Shown here in pieces: positions 12,516-22,989 of a stretch of DNA of 64,000 nucleotides; position 1 is the stretch's first letter, and each line of letters opens with the position of its first letter. The position numbers were made by a program, and so were the translations under genes. Origin of the DNA: Lithodes maja (Eukaryota; Arthropoda; Malacostraca; Decapoda; Lithodidae). The DNA lies in NCBI GenBank assembly GCA_037953745.1, contig JBAKBP010003081.1, positions 96,839 through 160,838 on the forward strand, written 5' to 3'. The notes under the pieces are model-generated. The model was not told the DNA's origin. It worked only from the letters and a program-made list of their open reading frames with translations, and searched no databases.

Positions 12516-12742
12516 CCCTTTCAGTGTATGAGGACGTCCCTTTCACTTTAGTCTGGCTATCATTATAGGATAGTAACCCCTTCACTACGTTGACGTATTA
12601 TTGTCATTAATGCTGGCTGTCATTAGATGATTGTATTAAGCTTAGAAAGTCAGTGGAAGTTAAAGGGATTATTGAGATATATTTTCCCTTTTGATTCCTA
12701 GAGGTTCTTCGTAAACTAAGTAAAATCGTCTAATGGTAACAC
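12516..12742. mobile_element. truncated relatives of the same MITE
   Basis: A TTAA (12512-12515) and a left end CCCTTTCAGTGTATGAGGACG begin here. A second diverged start (AACCCCTTCACTACGTTGACG) lies near 12574, followed by an interior like the 12282-12489 copy (shared GTAAAATCGTCTA). The right end is missing and gives way to CA-rich sequence. Confidence 0.55.
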
Positions 12743-12989
12743 TCACACATGCACACCAAGAACACACACATGTACGTTAAAAAGTAAAAACACACATGCA
12801 AACTACAAACAAACATATGCATGCCATACACCGAATACACACTCACAGATGCACTCATAATACACAAGCTTGCATACTACATACACATTCACATACTCTC
12901 TCTCTCTCTCTCTCCCTCTTATAAGCAACCGTTAGAGTGCACCTAATTTGATTTAATTAGCCTTCAGTTTAACAGTCTTTCTTGAATAA

Positions 12990-13042
<53 letters not shown>

Positions 13043-13263
13043 ACTCAACTTGACAAAACTAAAAATATTGTTGTCATATAATTATATTATACAATACAGT
13101 ATTATTATGACAGACAAAAGAGAGACAGTTTATGAAGGCCCCAGTTTATGTCACTGTAAGACTATCTTCACAAAGTAACATGGTAAAACAAATGTATTGT
13201 CTAGATAGATGATAGATGTTAACTAATTTTGTTGCATTATCGAATAACAGTCAATATATATAT

Positions 13264-13315
<52 letters not shown>
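12743..13315. repeat. simple-repeat region: CA-rich, (CT)n and two (AT)n tracts
   Basis: CA-rich sequence to about 12890, (CT)n at 12895-12917, (AT)n at 12992-13040 and again at about 13254-13312. No gene seen. The second AT tract adjoins a tRNA-like SINE head and may be its tail. Confidence 0.85.
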
Positions 13316-13316
<1 letters not shown>

Positions 13317-13400
13317 TCTAGTCTCTCAGTGGGGATCGAACCATCGACCATCAGAACGATAGCCGACGCTTAATCAATTACACCACGGCAGTTGCGTCGG
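13316..13400 (-). repeat. tRNA-like SINE head, minus strand
   Basis: Minus-strand sequence has an A-box-like block (TGGTGTAATTGATTAAGCGT) and a B-box-like GGTTCGATCCC, the Pol III internal promoter elements of tRNA genes. It is followed by a short body and an (AT)n tail toward lower coordinates. It lacks a clean acceptor stem, so it reads as a tRNA-derived SINE rather than a functional tRNA. It is inverted relative to 13530-13625. Confidence 0.6.
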
Positions 13401-13529
13401 GACACTCAAAAATCCGTGTATGGTATTCTGGAAATATGGATCCTACAACTAGGTTTGAATTGAAATATATTCGCCTAGTGGGTTTCCCTTCTCCCTAACA
13501 TAAATAGGATAGAAGGCTGAGTGTCTTTT

Positions 13530-13625
13530 AGACTGCCGTGGTGTAATTGATTAAGCGTCGGCTATCGTTCTGATGGTCGATGGTTCGATCCCCACTGAGA
13601 GACTAGAAACATTTAGTGGCTCACG
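13530..13625 (+). repeat. tRNA-like SINE head, plus strand
   Basis: Same tRNA-like unit as 13316-13400 in the opposite direction, with B-box GGTTCGATCCC near 13583. It is followed by the body block ACATTTAGTGGCTCACGTG, which recurs at 18675-18695. The pair could fold into a long hairpin with a roughly 130-base loop. Confidence 0.6.
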
Positions 13626-13665
13626 TGTATTTGTGATATATTCTCAATATATATATATATACTGT

Positions 13666-14960
13666 ATATCTCGTCGGTCAGAAGCAACTTTCTAAAAATA
13701 CAGTTAATTTAGGTAGTATTATTTAGTTTTCCTTGTAAACCTTGGCATCAATACCAACAGAATGGTATGCATTGTCAGCATTTGTCTATATAAATAGGAT
13801 GTATTGTATACATTTATTTCAAATTACTGCAACTGAATTGTATATATATTACTGATCACCTGATGCACCGTTGGCTCGCATATATAAGTTATTTACAAAT
13901 CAATAATACACTTTCTAATCCAATCCAATAGAAATGTGTAGCCTTCAGCTATGCAGAATATTGGAACATCAATGAACAGTATTTGAAGTAGAATCAAATA
14001 CATGTGTATGCATGAAATATATTAATATATGATATTGATATGTTATCTACCTATTCAACTATATGATCCTATCCTAACCCATTTCCCCACAGCTCGATAA
14101 CTCCAACACTCAACAAGGAATACATAATATTATTATATATCTCTAGCTACAGTAGGTGCTACGGCCGCCGCTCCGTGAGCGCGATCAGGGCAGCATATTA
14201 GCGATCGGTCAATAGAATAACATAAGAGAGGGGGGTTCTCTCCTCTTATAAGCAGATGTGACTGGTGTTTCCAACACACATACACGGCCGCACTGGAGCG
14301 CGTTCACAAACACACACGCACACATGGAAAAAGAGAGAGAGAACTTTCCTAGAGAGAACTTTCCTAGAGAGTTGAGGATTAATTTACTAATGGTTTTAAC
14401 CCGTCCAGCCCCAGCGACGCGTCGGCGATGTATGTAACGCACAGCCCCAGAGACGCGCCTGACGCGTCACCCTAATTGCGCCGACCGTAACCTCAGGTGT
14501 AGCCACTCAAGAGGGCTCAGATTTGTATGGGAACTGTATACGTATCCCACGCAACCGTGCCGATGGTTGAAAACTCTCAAAGTCCACGTGCGTGCGCGCG
14601 AGCGCGCAATAACCTGTTTTTTTGGGATAATTGCCTTCAATTTTTTACTCTTATAAAATCCGTTTTCGGGGGCTCTGTAGGACCATTTTTTAAGCTTTTT
14701 GAGCGGTTTTTCGTGGTTTTTCCTTCATTCCTAACCCATTCGCTATTGTTTCTGGAATAAAACCATTTTTTGAAAACCGGCCGGGTTCTGGTGCGCAAAC
14801 ATTACAAAACTAGCCGGGGCTCCACGGGTTAATAAAGAATAAAGACAACGTTTCTAGCTAAGGTGACTTGTCATACACTTTACAATTTACTTTAGAATCT
14901 ACAGTACATGCCATTCAATTGCAATGTCCATTCCTCACATTGAAAGGTATGATATAGATG
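13666..14960. repeat. repeat X, copy 2 (contains a MITE)
   Basis: The left part matches 34505-34705 (shared AATACAGYTAATTTAG block) and the right part matches 11570-12190, for example ACAATTTRYTTTAGAAT-like and CCATKCAATTGCAAT blocks. It is interrupted by the MITE at 14400-14828 and ends in a CR1 fragment. It shows that repeat X is at least 1.2 kb long. No coding domain was found. Confidence 0.6.
14400..14828. mobile_element. 429-bp TTAA MITE with inverted ends
   Basis: Bounded by TTAA at 14396-14399 and 14829-14832. Repeat X copy 1 supplies the empty site (ATGGTTTAATAAAG near 12065). Ends are CCCGTCCAGCCCC and, inverted, CCCGTGGAGCCCC. A twin block CAGCCCCAGNGACGCG lies at 14406-14421 and 14442-14457. 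The target site and ends suggest a piggyBac-type non-autonomous element. Confidence 0.75.
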
Positions 14961-16340
14961 GGAGTTTAGAGAAAATTGGGTTTTTAGAGAAAATCGAGCA
15001 CATCTTGAAAGATAGTGGAGAGAACCCCATTATCTGTCTCAGTGCAGAGAATAAAAATGTTGGCAGAGGAAGAAGTGAGGAACTGCTGAAGCAGTATCGG
15101 GATGTGCTAGATAAAGTTAGGAGAAAGGGAGGGATCCCTGCAGTACATAGTATCCTACCTAGAAGAGGAGTTCCTAAGGAATGAATATCCAGGGCGATTG
15201 GTAGCAATTGCCGGTTGGAAAACTATTGCATGGGATAGTTTCTATGGTAAAGATAATATGTACGCAATGGATGGGGTTTATCTTTCTTAGTTAGGGGTTT
15301 CTACGTTACCTAAATATTTAGATAGGATGTTTGTGAAGTTTTGAACATAAATCCTTTGTGTGTGACAGAGGAATGTATTGTATCAGATACCAATAAAAGA
15401 GATACATGTAGAGTATATTGCACTAATTGTCGGAGTTTATGTAGAAAAATGGACAAACTCGGAGCATGAGTTAACAAATTATAAAACACATAATAGTGTT
15501 AACTGAAACTTGGATTAATACAGAATCCAGGCATTTTTGTTGCATAATTTCATATACCAGGACATAGTTTGTTAAATATGATCGAACAAGTAGGAAGGGC
15601 GGCGAAACAACAGTGTTTGTCAGGAGTTCATTAAAAAGCTGTATTAAATCAGGTATTAGATTATATAATAAAAACGAAATTGTTTGGGAATATATATAAA
15701 ACTTAAGAAAGGCGAAAATCACCTACTTGTTTAGTTTCAGAATCTATCAGGAGAGGTAAAAAAGGAAAGTAAAAAATATCTTGAAAGCTTATTATTAACT
15801 GAATAAATCCAAGGCTAGAGATGTAATAGGTCCCCTTAAAACTACGATAGGGGAAAATAATGACTAATGATGAGTTAGAAATGTGCAATACTTTAAAATA
15901 TTCACTTTCTGATTTCACAGTTTCCAGAAAACCATAAGGAACATAACGACATTATAAGAAATATGTTAAGTAAGGTTACTATTATTTGAAATTATATGCT
16001 TATAGGAAATTGACAAACTTAATCTTCAAAAATCGCGAGGTCCCGATGGGGTATATGCTAGATTATTTATTACAAGAATGTAGAGATGAGTTAAGCTACC
16101 CATTAACATTTCTATTTAATAAGTAATTAGAAACAGGCTTAGTTCCAGAAGCTTTAAAGCTTGCAAATGTAGTTCCGATCTTCAAAGAGGTAATACATAA
16201 ATAACATCTAATTAAAGTCCCACTAGTCTCACATCAATCATAGGAAAGTTGCTTGAGTCAATTATTGCTAGGAAAATGAGAAACCATTTTTTTCTTTCTA
16301 TGTCAGTGAAGGAACAAAATCCATAACTGACAAAATTCAA
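14960..16340 (+). pseudogene. decayed CR1 copy (ORF1 esterase end plus start of ORF2)
   Basis: The frame at 14924-15184 matches the esterase of the better CR1 copies (NPIICLSAENKNVGRGR, GGIPAVHSILPRRGVPKE). Downstream, to about 16330, nucleotide similarity to ORF2 persists (endonuclease start near 15430, RT thumb-side blocks near 16040-16300), but frames are shattered by stops and indels. The SGNH G-S-N-D block is altered (ENKN). It is cut off at about 16340, next to the Penelope-like remnant. Confidence 0.75.
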
Positions 16341-16473
16341 GTTACGTTTAGAGTCATATATATATATACTGTATATGTATATAATAGAAGCGATAATTTT
16401 GTCACGTGGGAAGCGGAGACGTATTATAAAGAGTAAGACCAGTGCTGATATATACATCTTTATTGATTGTGGT

Positions 16474-16506
16474 ACGCGTTTCGGCTTATGCACAAGCCAT
16501 CTTCAG
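16474..16506 (-). ncRNA. hammerhead-ribozyme-like core, left end
   Basis: On the minus strand: CTGAAGA (16506-16500), a GGCTT/AAGCC stem (16498-16494 with 16487-16483), GAAAC (16482-16478), then GCGTA. This resembles the hammerhead order CUGANGA, stem II, GAAA, NUH. One extra base after CTGAAGA and a weak stem I make activity uncertain. Confidence 0.35.
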
Positions 16507-16814
16507 CCTAAAAAGCAAAGAAACAGCATACATAAATATCTACAAACATAATAGATTTCATGAAATAATACAAACGTGTAGAGGGTAAATGGGGTTAAAA
16601 TAAAAAAAATTGAAAATAATTGAATTCATGTGTGCCTAAATATCTAAATATACCGCAAAGTATTTATATTTACGAAAACTAAAAATGTATTATATGTGAG
16701 AAGCGTAGAAATACATGTATATTGTGTCGAGTTAAATCTAAATCTAATATCCTAAGTGAAATGAAATACAATATATAGTAATACTATGAATGCTAAAATA
16801 TAACATACCACATA

Positions 16815-16997
16815 TCACATAGATCTCAAAAAGCACAGTAAGGGTGTTGAGGACTCCTGGGAACCTAGATCGGGACGAAACTGTTGTGTTAATAAGCTCT
16901 CGGCTATCAGGCGGGAACTGTCATAAGAAGATGTGTACAATATGCTAAAATCATTTGTGCGTATCGGGTGATTTGAAGCTTCAGAATGGTCTCTTAT
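16815..16997 (-). pseudogene. C-terminal fragment of a Penelope-like GIY-YIG endonuclease
   Basis: About 60 credible residues end at a stop at 16815. The H-S...NHPI and ILESL-like spacing is what I associate with the end of Penelope GIY-YIG domains. The upstream part of the same frame reads through the inverted repeat and is not protein-like. The catalytic GIY and YIG strands are absent, so this is a remnant. Confidence 0.5.
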
Positions 16998-17236
16998 AGC
17001 AGAGAATGAAGGTTTGGACAACGGAAAATCCGTTCTAAAACACTTTTTAGTTTTCGTAAATATAAATACTTTGCGGTATATTAAGATATTTAGGCACACA
17101 TGAATTCAATTATTTTCCATTTCTTGTTTTTGTATCTCTCTTTAACCCCATTTACCCCCTACACGTTTGTATTAATAATTCATGAAATCTATTATGTTTA
17201 TAGATATTTATTTATGCTGTTTCTTTGCTTTTTAGG

Positions 17237-17270
17237 CTGAAGATGGCTTGTGCATAAGCCGAAACGCGTC
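17237..17270 (+). ncRNA. hammerhead-ribozyme-like core, right end
   Basis: CTGAAGA (17237-17243), stem GGCTT (17245-17249) with AAGCC (17256-17260), GAAAC (17261-17265), then GTC (17268-17270) as a possible cleavage triplet. It is a mirror copy of the left end, with GTC in place of GTA. Stem III would be only about two base pairs, as in the minimal hammerheads reported from Penelope-like elements. Confidence 0.35.
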
Positions 17271-17314
17271 CCACAATCAATAAAGATGTATATATCAGCA
17301 CTGGTCTTACTCTT

Positions 17315-17315
<1 letters not shown>

Positions 17316-17366
<51 letters not shown>
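17316..17366. repeat. (AT)n microsatellite
   Basis: Uninterrupted AT dinucleotides between the Penelope-like end and a SINE head. Confidence 0.95.
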
Positions 17367-17368
<2 letters not shown>

Positions 17369-17379
17369 CAGTATATATA

Positions 17380-17455
17380 TACGTTTTGTACTCTCAGCCG
17401 GGCCTCAAACCACGGAAAGTCAGGTCCATGATTTAATCAACTACACCGCGGCGTG
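17380..17455 (-). repeat. tRNA-like SINE head, second subfamily
   Basis: On the minus strand: CCGCGGTGTAGTTGATTAAA (A-box side) and GTGGTTTGAGGCCCGGCTG (B-box side), followed by GAGAGTACAAAAC and an (AT)n tail. It is close to the heads at 18528-18590 and 18636-18720. Confidence 0.5.
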
Positions 17456-18527
17456 ATAAGGAATAGCTAGCATTTATACCTATTTATATTAAGGAAAAGG
17501 AGAAATACTAAGTACTTGAAGTAAGTATTCCATTTCATACACAAGTCGTAGGACGGATATTTCACAGTACCATACAGGATTTTTTACAACTATTCCCACG
17601 CAACTCAGGTTCAAGTGGTTTCATTTCATTCTCGCCCTATCAAGCACAAGAGTTATTATTAATAAGTATATCTTACAAAATGTAATACACATGGACTACT
17701 AAATGTGTTATATGTTCAACCAGGATGTGGTAAACTATCAATGGAAGTTAAATATTACTAAGCTATAATGAATCAAATCAAATCAATCTAAATGAAAACT
17801 ACTCTATATCTAAATTGAATTCAATCTGAAACAAGCTAATTTATATCCAAAGGTCTCACATAACAAATGTATATATAGGGTAAGGTTATAAGGGTTAATA
17901 TTAGCCAGGAATTAACTCACCAATAGTTCCACGTGGCAATGAGGCAAGGGAGAACGTTTTATCCAATATGGCGGTGGACAATGGGGAACGAGACTTCGGT
18001 CCCAAGACACGAGTCAAGTTAAAGAAAGAATAAATGATTACATGGGAATGGACATGATTATTATAATTTATGCTTATCTATCAGTCAGTCATGATGTCGA
18101 TGAGAGCGTCGTGATGGTGTAGCCGAGTGTATTGCTGTATGTGTATTGTGATTACAGGCACAAAAGCACGATCAACTGAGGGCGGAAAATGGGATGTTAA
18201 CTGGTTGGTGTTCGTGAAGGCTCTGGCGTACCTCAAAAGCACACCTTGCTGCCTTGGCAAACCGCCAGGAGCCCAAATTATCGTACCGCATTTAGGTTGC
18301 TCTATACGATAAATTATATTAATATATACGATAAATTCATATATACTACATAAGACCATGGCAATATTGCTTAATAGCATATTAGGCCTTTTATAACTTA
18401 ACTTATTTACAATCTTATAATATACGATCTACTCGTCCTACGTCGTGCTGTAGGAGAGATCGTGACGTCACAGAGACATACGAGATCACAAAAGAGTCAT
18501 ATTCTATCGTATTTATACTATACAGGA
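17456..18527. other. unclassified AT-rich stretch without a gene
   Basis: Nothing recognised. Overlapping ORFs on opposite strands at 18081-18380 and 18127-18312 have no familiar motif. Confidence 0.5.
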
Positions 18528-18720
18528 CTCAAACCACGGAAAGTGAGGACGAAAGTCCAGGTTTTAATCAACTGCAACACGGCGTGATCAAAATATTTAA
18601 CCTTTCCCTATTTATATTAAACAGGAGAAATCCTCTTGTCTTTCTGTGGTTCGAGTCCCGGCTGAGAGTACAAAACATTTAGTAGCTCACGTGTATTTAT
18701 ATATATTTATATACAGTATA
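18528..18720. repeat. pair of tRNA-like SINE heads facing outward
   Basis: A minus-strand head (18528-18590) and a plus-strand B-box half (18636-18675, TGTGGTTCGAGTCCCGGCTG) are separated by about 50 bases. The plus half is followed by ACATTTAGTAGCTCACGTG, then AT repeats. It has the same back-to-back arrangement as at 13316-13625. Confidence 0.5.
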
Positions 18721-18724
18721 TATA

Positions 18725-18796
<72 letters not shown>
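18715..18796. repeat. (AT)n microsatellites
   Basis: Two AT tracts split by TTGC. Confidence 0.95.
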
Positions 18797-18799
<3 letters not shown>

Positions 18800-20317
18800 A
18801 CGTATCTTGATCCTCAAGTGGGTAACTTGATGAATCTAGATAGCACAGATATATATTAAGGTATCAGTCAGCTGAAGGCAAAACAAAAGTAAAATCTAAT
18901 AAAATTATTTCCTGTTGTTGCTGCCTTTCCTTTTGGATCTTAAGACTTAGTATCCTTTATTGACTGATACTCTTTAATTATGAAAAATACTGAAACTAAT
19001 TAAAGTCATGTAGTATTTATAAAGAATTATTATTTAACCGAAGCTTAGTAGGCTATGGTTATGAACCGAATAGGTTATAGCTAAAGAAGGACTATTAATT
19101 TTATCAAAAGTCTTGAAAGATAAATATTAAAGTAAGAATATTTCTGTCTCTTACCCTCTTTGAAATGAATAGATAGTTTTCTTATATGTCCTTTTATTTA
19201 TATTTAATGTAATTATTCTTGGTTCTTGTCTTACGTTAACAGTATTATATTATTGTTATCATCAGGATTTATATCAAAGTCACATAAAAAGTTAGATATA
19301 TATTTAATAATTAGTTAAATGTAATTCTTAACCACGTAACATTGAGGTTTGATTATGAGTAAATTAAGTTACAGGATCGCTTCATAGATTCGATTCAGGT
19401 CTCACTCAAATAATATGAAAAGCAAAAATAATATTTTGAAGCTAAAAGAATTTTCTTCAGCTTAGGAAATCACTAGAAGTAATATTAACACAGCCATGTT
19501 AGTCTAAGGCGATATTACTAATATGAGACAATAGCATCACCGTACTAAGCACCGTTAAGCAATGTAAGCTTAATTAAAAGAAAATGAAAGAACTCGTAAG
19601 TATTAATCTAAAACAATAGTATTACTTTCATCATAACCCAATTACTTAAAGAGTTGCTTTAGTCCACAAGTTAGTCAACTAAAATAGTTAAGTACATAAT
19701 AGTAGCGTTAACGTTAATTCGCAATCAAATAGTTAAGTACATAATAGTAGCGTTAACGTTAATTCCCAATCAAATAGTTAAGTACATAATAGTAGCGTTA
19801 ACGTTAATTCGCAATCAAATAGTTAAGCACATAATAGTAGCGTTAACGTCCCAATCACATATCTCACTAACCAACATAACGTAAGTGTTTACACGGAACA
19901 CACTTAACACACACATAATTATATAATCTGACTGACAGTCACAAACCCATTATAATACTTCACCCTGTCTTCCTCCAGCTGAAGAATGCCCACAACTCGG
20001 GTCTTATATACTAAACAATGATGGTCTAGGAACGAATCAGGAGGCGAGTGATGGTGCGCGCTCCAATCATAGCTCCTCGAGTTGCATAACAGGTGCCTGG
20101 TCCACTCACAGCTCCTGGCGTCGATCATACGTCATAGCGTCGGGTCATCGAAGTAGTTTGCAGGGTCCCCTATGACGCACGCAGGTGTGAAGGCTAGTTT
20201 GCTGGTATGGGGGCGAGCTGGTTTCCCCACTCGCTAGTCTGCTTCACCGTTTGGGTAGTTTGACTCCTTCAACTCTAATTCTAACTCTTAAATTAACATA
20301 CAGGGCTCCGTATGTCA

Positions 20318-20318
<1 letters not shown>
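18797..20318. repeat. possible solo LTR or unclassified repeat
   Basis: This block begins TGTTACGTAT and ends CCGTATGTCA between two AT tracts, so its ends satisfy the TG...CA form with a loose inverted match. It has no coding domain and contains a 45-bp tandem repeat. No second copy lies in the window, so the LTR interpretation is a guess. Confidence 0.25.
19682..19855. repeat. 45-bp tandem repeat, about four copies
   Basis: The unit starts AATAGTTAAGTACATAATAG and continues TAGCGTTAACGTTAATTC. The copies differ at single positions; the last is shortened. Confidence 0.9.

Positions 20319-20356
<38 letters not shown>
20319..20356. repeat. (AT)n microsatellite
   Basis: AT dinucleotides next to the 3' end of LINE-D. 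Confidence 0.95.
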
Positions 20357-20358
<2 letters not shown>

Positions 20359-21296
20359 GTTATATGTGCATGGAGGAGACAAAAGGCAGGTTGCCTGTAA
20401 CGAGTGTCTCCCCCAAAGTCAAAAGAGTGACAGAGCCAAATTCAAGGGACGTTGGAGTCAAAATGCCTGGACAGACGAAGTTTAAAGAGAGTGCAAGAGT
20501 TCATTTGTTGAATAAAAGAAAGACTGAAAATTTTTGCCAATTCTTTGTTTGTAGAGCTGGACAGAATAGGAGTGGGACTGTGTTGAAAGGCAGGTGGCTT
20601 GCACTCGCCATAAGGGAGGGGGTATACACTGAGAGAGCTCTGAAGAACACTGATTGTTGTAATAGCGACAGAAGAGTGAAAGAGATGCAACATTGCGGCT
20701 TGTAGAAAGAGATTGTAGGGAACTAGTAAGAGAAAGCGATCGAATTGATGAGGCAAAATGCTTTTGATTCTACTCGTCGAGAAGTGCGGTATGGGTGGAG
20801 CTTCCCCATACATGTGAACAATACTCAATACAGGAGCGCGCTGTGACACGATACATAGCAAGAAGCTGTGCGGGGGTGAGGAACCCACGGAGACAGTTGA
20901 GCACACCTAACTTTTGGGAAGCTGTTTTAGCAAGGGTGGTAATATAATCTTTCCTAGAAAGGTCAGATGAAAAAGATACACCTAGAATAATGAGAGAAGA
21001 TGAAGGGATGAGTTGTGTATTGTTAAAGAATAGTTGATAGTCTTGTGGAAGATTGTGATGGAGAGGTAGAGGGAGAAACTGGGTCTTGGAGTTGTTGAAA
21101 GTAACAAGATTTTCTCTGCCCCAATCAGAAATAATTGAAAGATCAGAAGGTAGGCGCTCTATGGCCTCGTCACGTTTGTTTTGGAGTGCTTGCATGCTGG
21201 GTTGATCTGAAAAAACTAGTTGAATAGTGTAAGGTAGAGGCATCAGCATATTAGAGGATAGGACTAGAGGTACAGTTAAGGAGATCATTTATAAAT
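20357..21296 (-). pseudogene. LINE-D reverse transcriptase, C-terminal part
   Basis: The minus frame 21288-20770 holds blocks SIISDWGRENLVTFNNSKTQ and KLGVLNCLRGFLTPAQLLA, then RSCIEYCSHVWG. These are typical of the thumb and C-terminal region of jockey-type non-LTR reverse transcriptases. The Y-A-D-D block is damaged (frame lost near 21240). A further frame (20906-20442) continues the C-terminus. The element resumes upstream at 24346-24565: the two parts join exactly in the F-I-N-D-L region once the 3 kb between them is removed. Confidence 0.75.
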
Positions 21297-21559
21297 ATTA
21301 AGGAGTACAAAGGAGTACAAAGGAAATCAAACAACAACAGGTCTAGTGACCCTTCTAGGCTGCTTGTCCTCCAAAACACTGAGGATCAAGTGTCCAAACA
21401 GTAGTTTAGAGTGGATAAGGGAACATTGGAAAGGGAACTACTGCCCTGGAACTAATGTCCGTGGTAGGATTAGGAAGTTAGTAGGGGACAGATGGGTTAG
21501 TAACTGAGGGGGGGATAAAATAAAGTTATTCATTATAAATAATAATAAATAAATAAATA

Positions 21560-22989
21560 AATTATTATTTATTTAATTTAATAAATTCTTCTCAGCATGG
21601 ATTCACTCAGGGACGTTCTTGCCTTACTAATTTGCTTAGTTTTTTCTCAGAGGTATATGAAGCAGTAGATAATGACAAGTCATATGATATAATATATTTA
21701 GATTTCAGTAAAGCTTTCGACAGAGTCCCCCATGAGAGATTGATGAGAAAGGTTGAGGCGCATGGAATAGGTGGGGCGTTGTTGGGATGGATTAGGTCAT
21801 GGCTAATTGGTAGGAAGCAGAGAGTCAGCATAAATGGTACGAAGTCAGAATGGGGAGCAGTCAAAAGTGGTGTCCCCCAGGGATCTGTATTAGGTCCTCT
21901 GTTGTTTGTTATATACATAAATGACCTTGATTTAGGTATAACTAGTAGGATAAGTAAATTTGCAGACGATACCAAAATGGGGACAACAATTGATTCAGAT
22001 AGAGATATAGAGTGCCTCCAAAGGGATCTAGATACCTTACACGAATGGTCAGTAAATTGGCAGATGAAGTTTAACATTGACAAATGCAAGGTACCGGTAT
22101 TAAAGATAGGGAAGATGCATACAAATGTTATATATAAACTAGCTAATGTGGAATTAGAAAACTCGAATTGTGAGAAAGATCTAGGTGTGTTTGTTAGCAA
22201 TGATTTGAAGCCTAGACAACAGTGTATAAGCGTTCGAAACAAGGCAAACAGGATTCTCGGGTTCATCTCAAGGAGTGTGAGTAACAGAACTGCTGATGTT
22301 ATCTTAAAACTTTACTTGTCATTAGTGAGACCCCATATGGATTATGCTGTTCAATTTTGGTGTCCTTATTACAGAATGGACATAGATTCATTGGAGAGAG
22401 TACAACGTAGAATGACAAAAATGATCCATAATATTAGAAATCTTCCGTATAAAGAAAGGTTGAAGAAATTAGGCTTACATTCGTTAGAGAGACGCAGAGT
22501 TAGAGGGGATATGATAGAGGTGTTCAAGTGGGTTAGTGGGATTAACAAAGGGGACATGACAAATGTACTAAAGCTCAGTGATAGCGAAAGAACTCGTACC
22601 AATGGTTTCAAATTAGATAAATTTCGTTTCAGAAAAGATATAGGCAAATATTGGTTTGGTAACAGAGTTGTAGATGGGTGGAATGGACTACCAAGTGCTA
22701 TAGTGGGATTAAAAACGATAGGGAGCTTTAAGATAAAATTGGATAAGCATATGGACGAGAAGGGTTGGGTGTGAAGGGGGATCAGCAGGGTTGGGCCAAT
22801 CAGCGCTCTGCAGACCCCCGTAATCCTGCGTTAATCTCTAACCGTTTTGGTAAGATGATCCTCAGGGTATTAGAGTGTTGAGCCTATAATTGGGCTTTGT
22901 AATTGGGGTTGTGTGGGACAGGGATCTGCCTTGCTTAGGCCAATCGGCTTTCTGCAGACTCCCATTTTCTTATGTTCTTATGTTCTTAT
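21560..22989 (+). mobile_element. CR1 fragment, 5'-truncated, within the LINE-B 3' UTR
   Basis: Begins within RT (HGFTQGRSC-type block) and ends with the CR1 3' tail, in which an 8-base TTATGTTC unit is repeated (22971-22989). The LINE-B flanks rejoin cleanly as TTATTCATT|TACAAATGC, compared with the uninterrupted copy at 35668-35690. Confidence 0.85.
21632..22774 (+). pseudogene. CR1 ORF2 reverse transcriptase, C-terminal half
   Basis: 380 open residues with RT motifs [28 protein letters not shown] and the catalytic KFADDTK, then the thumb and C-terminal region (VRPHMDYAVQFWCPYY, LERVQRRMTK, WNGLPSAIVG). The endonuclease and RT fingers are missing because the copy is 5'-truncated, so it is not functional although the remaining frame is open. 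It would have copied CR1 RNA at a nicked target. Confidence 0.85.

Larger units (their letters stand above)
16422..17321 (-). mobile_element. Penelope-like element remnant with inverted terminal repeats
   Basis: About 265 bp at 16424-16690 recur inverted at 17040-17321. Between them a minus-strand frame (17099-16815) holds blocks like SKPSFSAIRDHSEASNHPI, DFSILYTSS and RLIAESLLTQQFRPDLGSQ. I recognise these as similar to the C-terminal GIY-YIG endonuclease end of Penelope-like elements. No reverse transcriptase remains. Both inverted ends contain a hammerhead-like core (see the separate entries), which fits the known presence of hammerhead motifs in Penelope terminal repeats. Confidence 0.55.

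Noticed and set aside
13530..13610. Functional tRNA gene
   Set aside because: A- and B-box-like blocks are present, but I could not form a proper acceptor stem, and the unit recurs with a SINE body and AT tail.
18081..18380. Possible host exon
   Set aside because: No splice context or familiar motif, and an opposite-strand ORF of similar quality covers the same bases.
19682..19855. CRISPR-like array
   Set aside because: The units are contiguous 45-bp tandem repeats without unique spacers, in a eukaryotic setting.
20364..20705. Plus-strand 113-residue ORF
   Set aside because: Antisense to the LINE-D C-terminus.
21607..22266. Minus-strand ORF of 219 residues
   Set aside because: Antisense of the CR1 reverse transcriptase; similar shadows appear at every CR1 copy.
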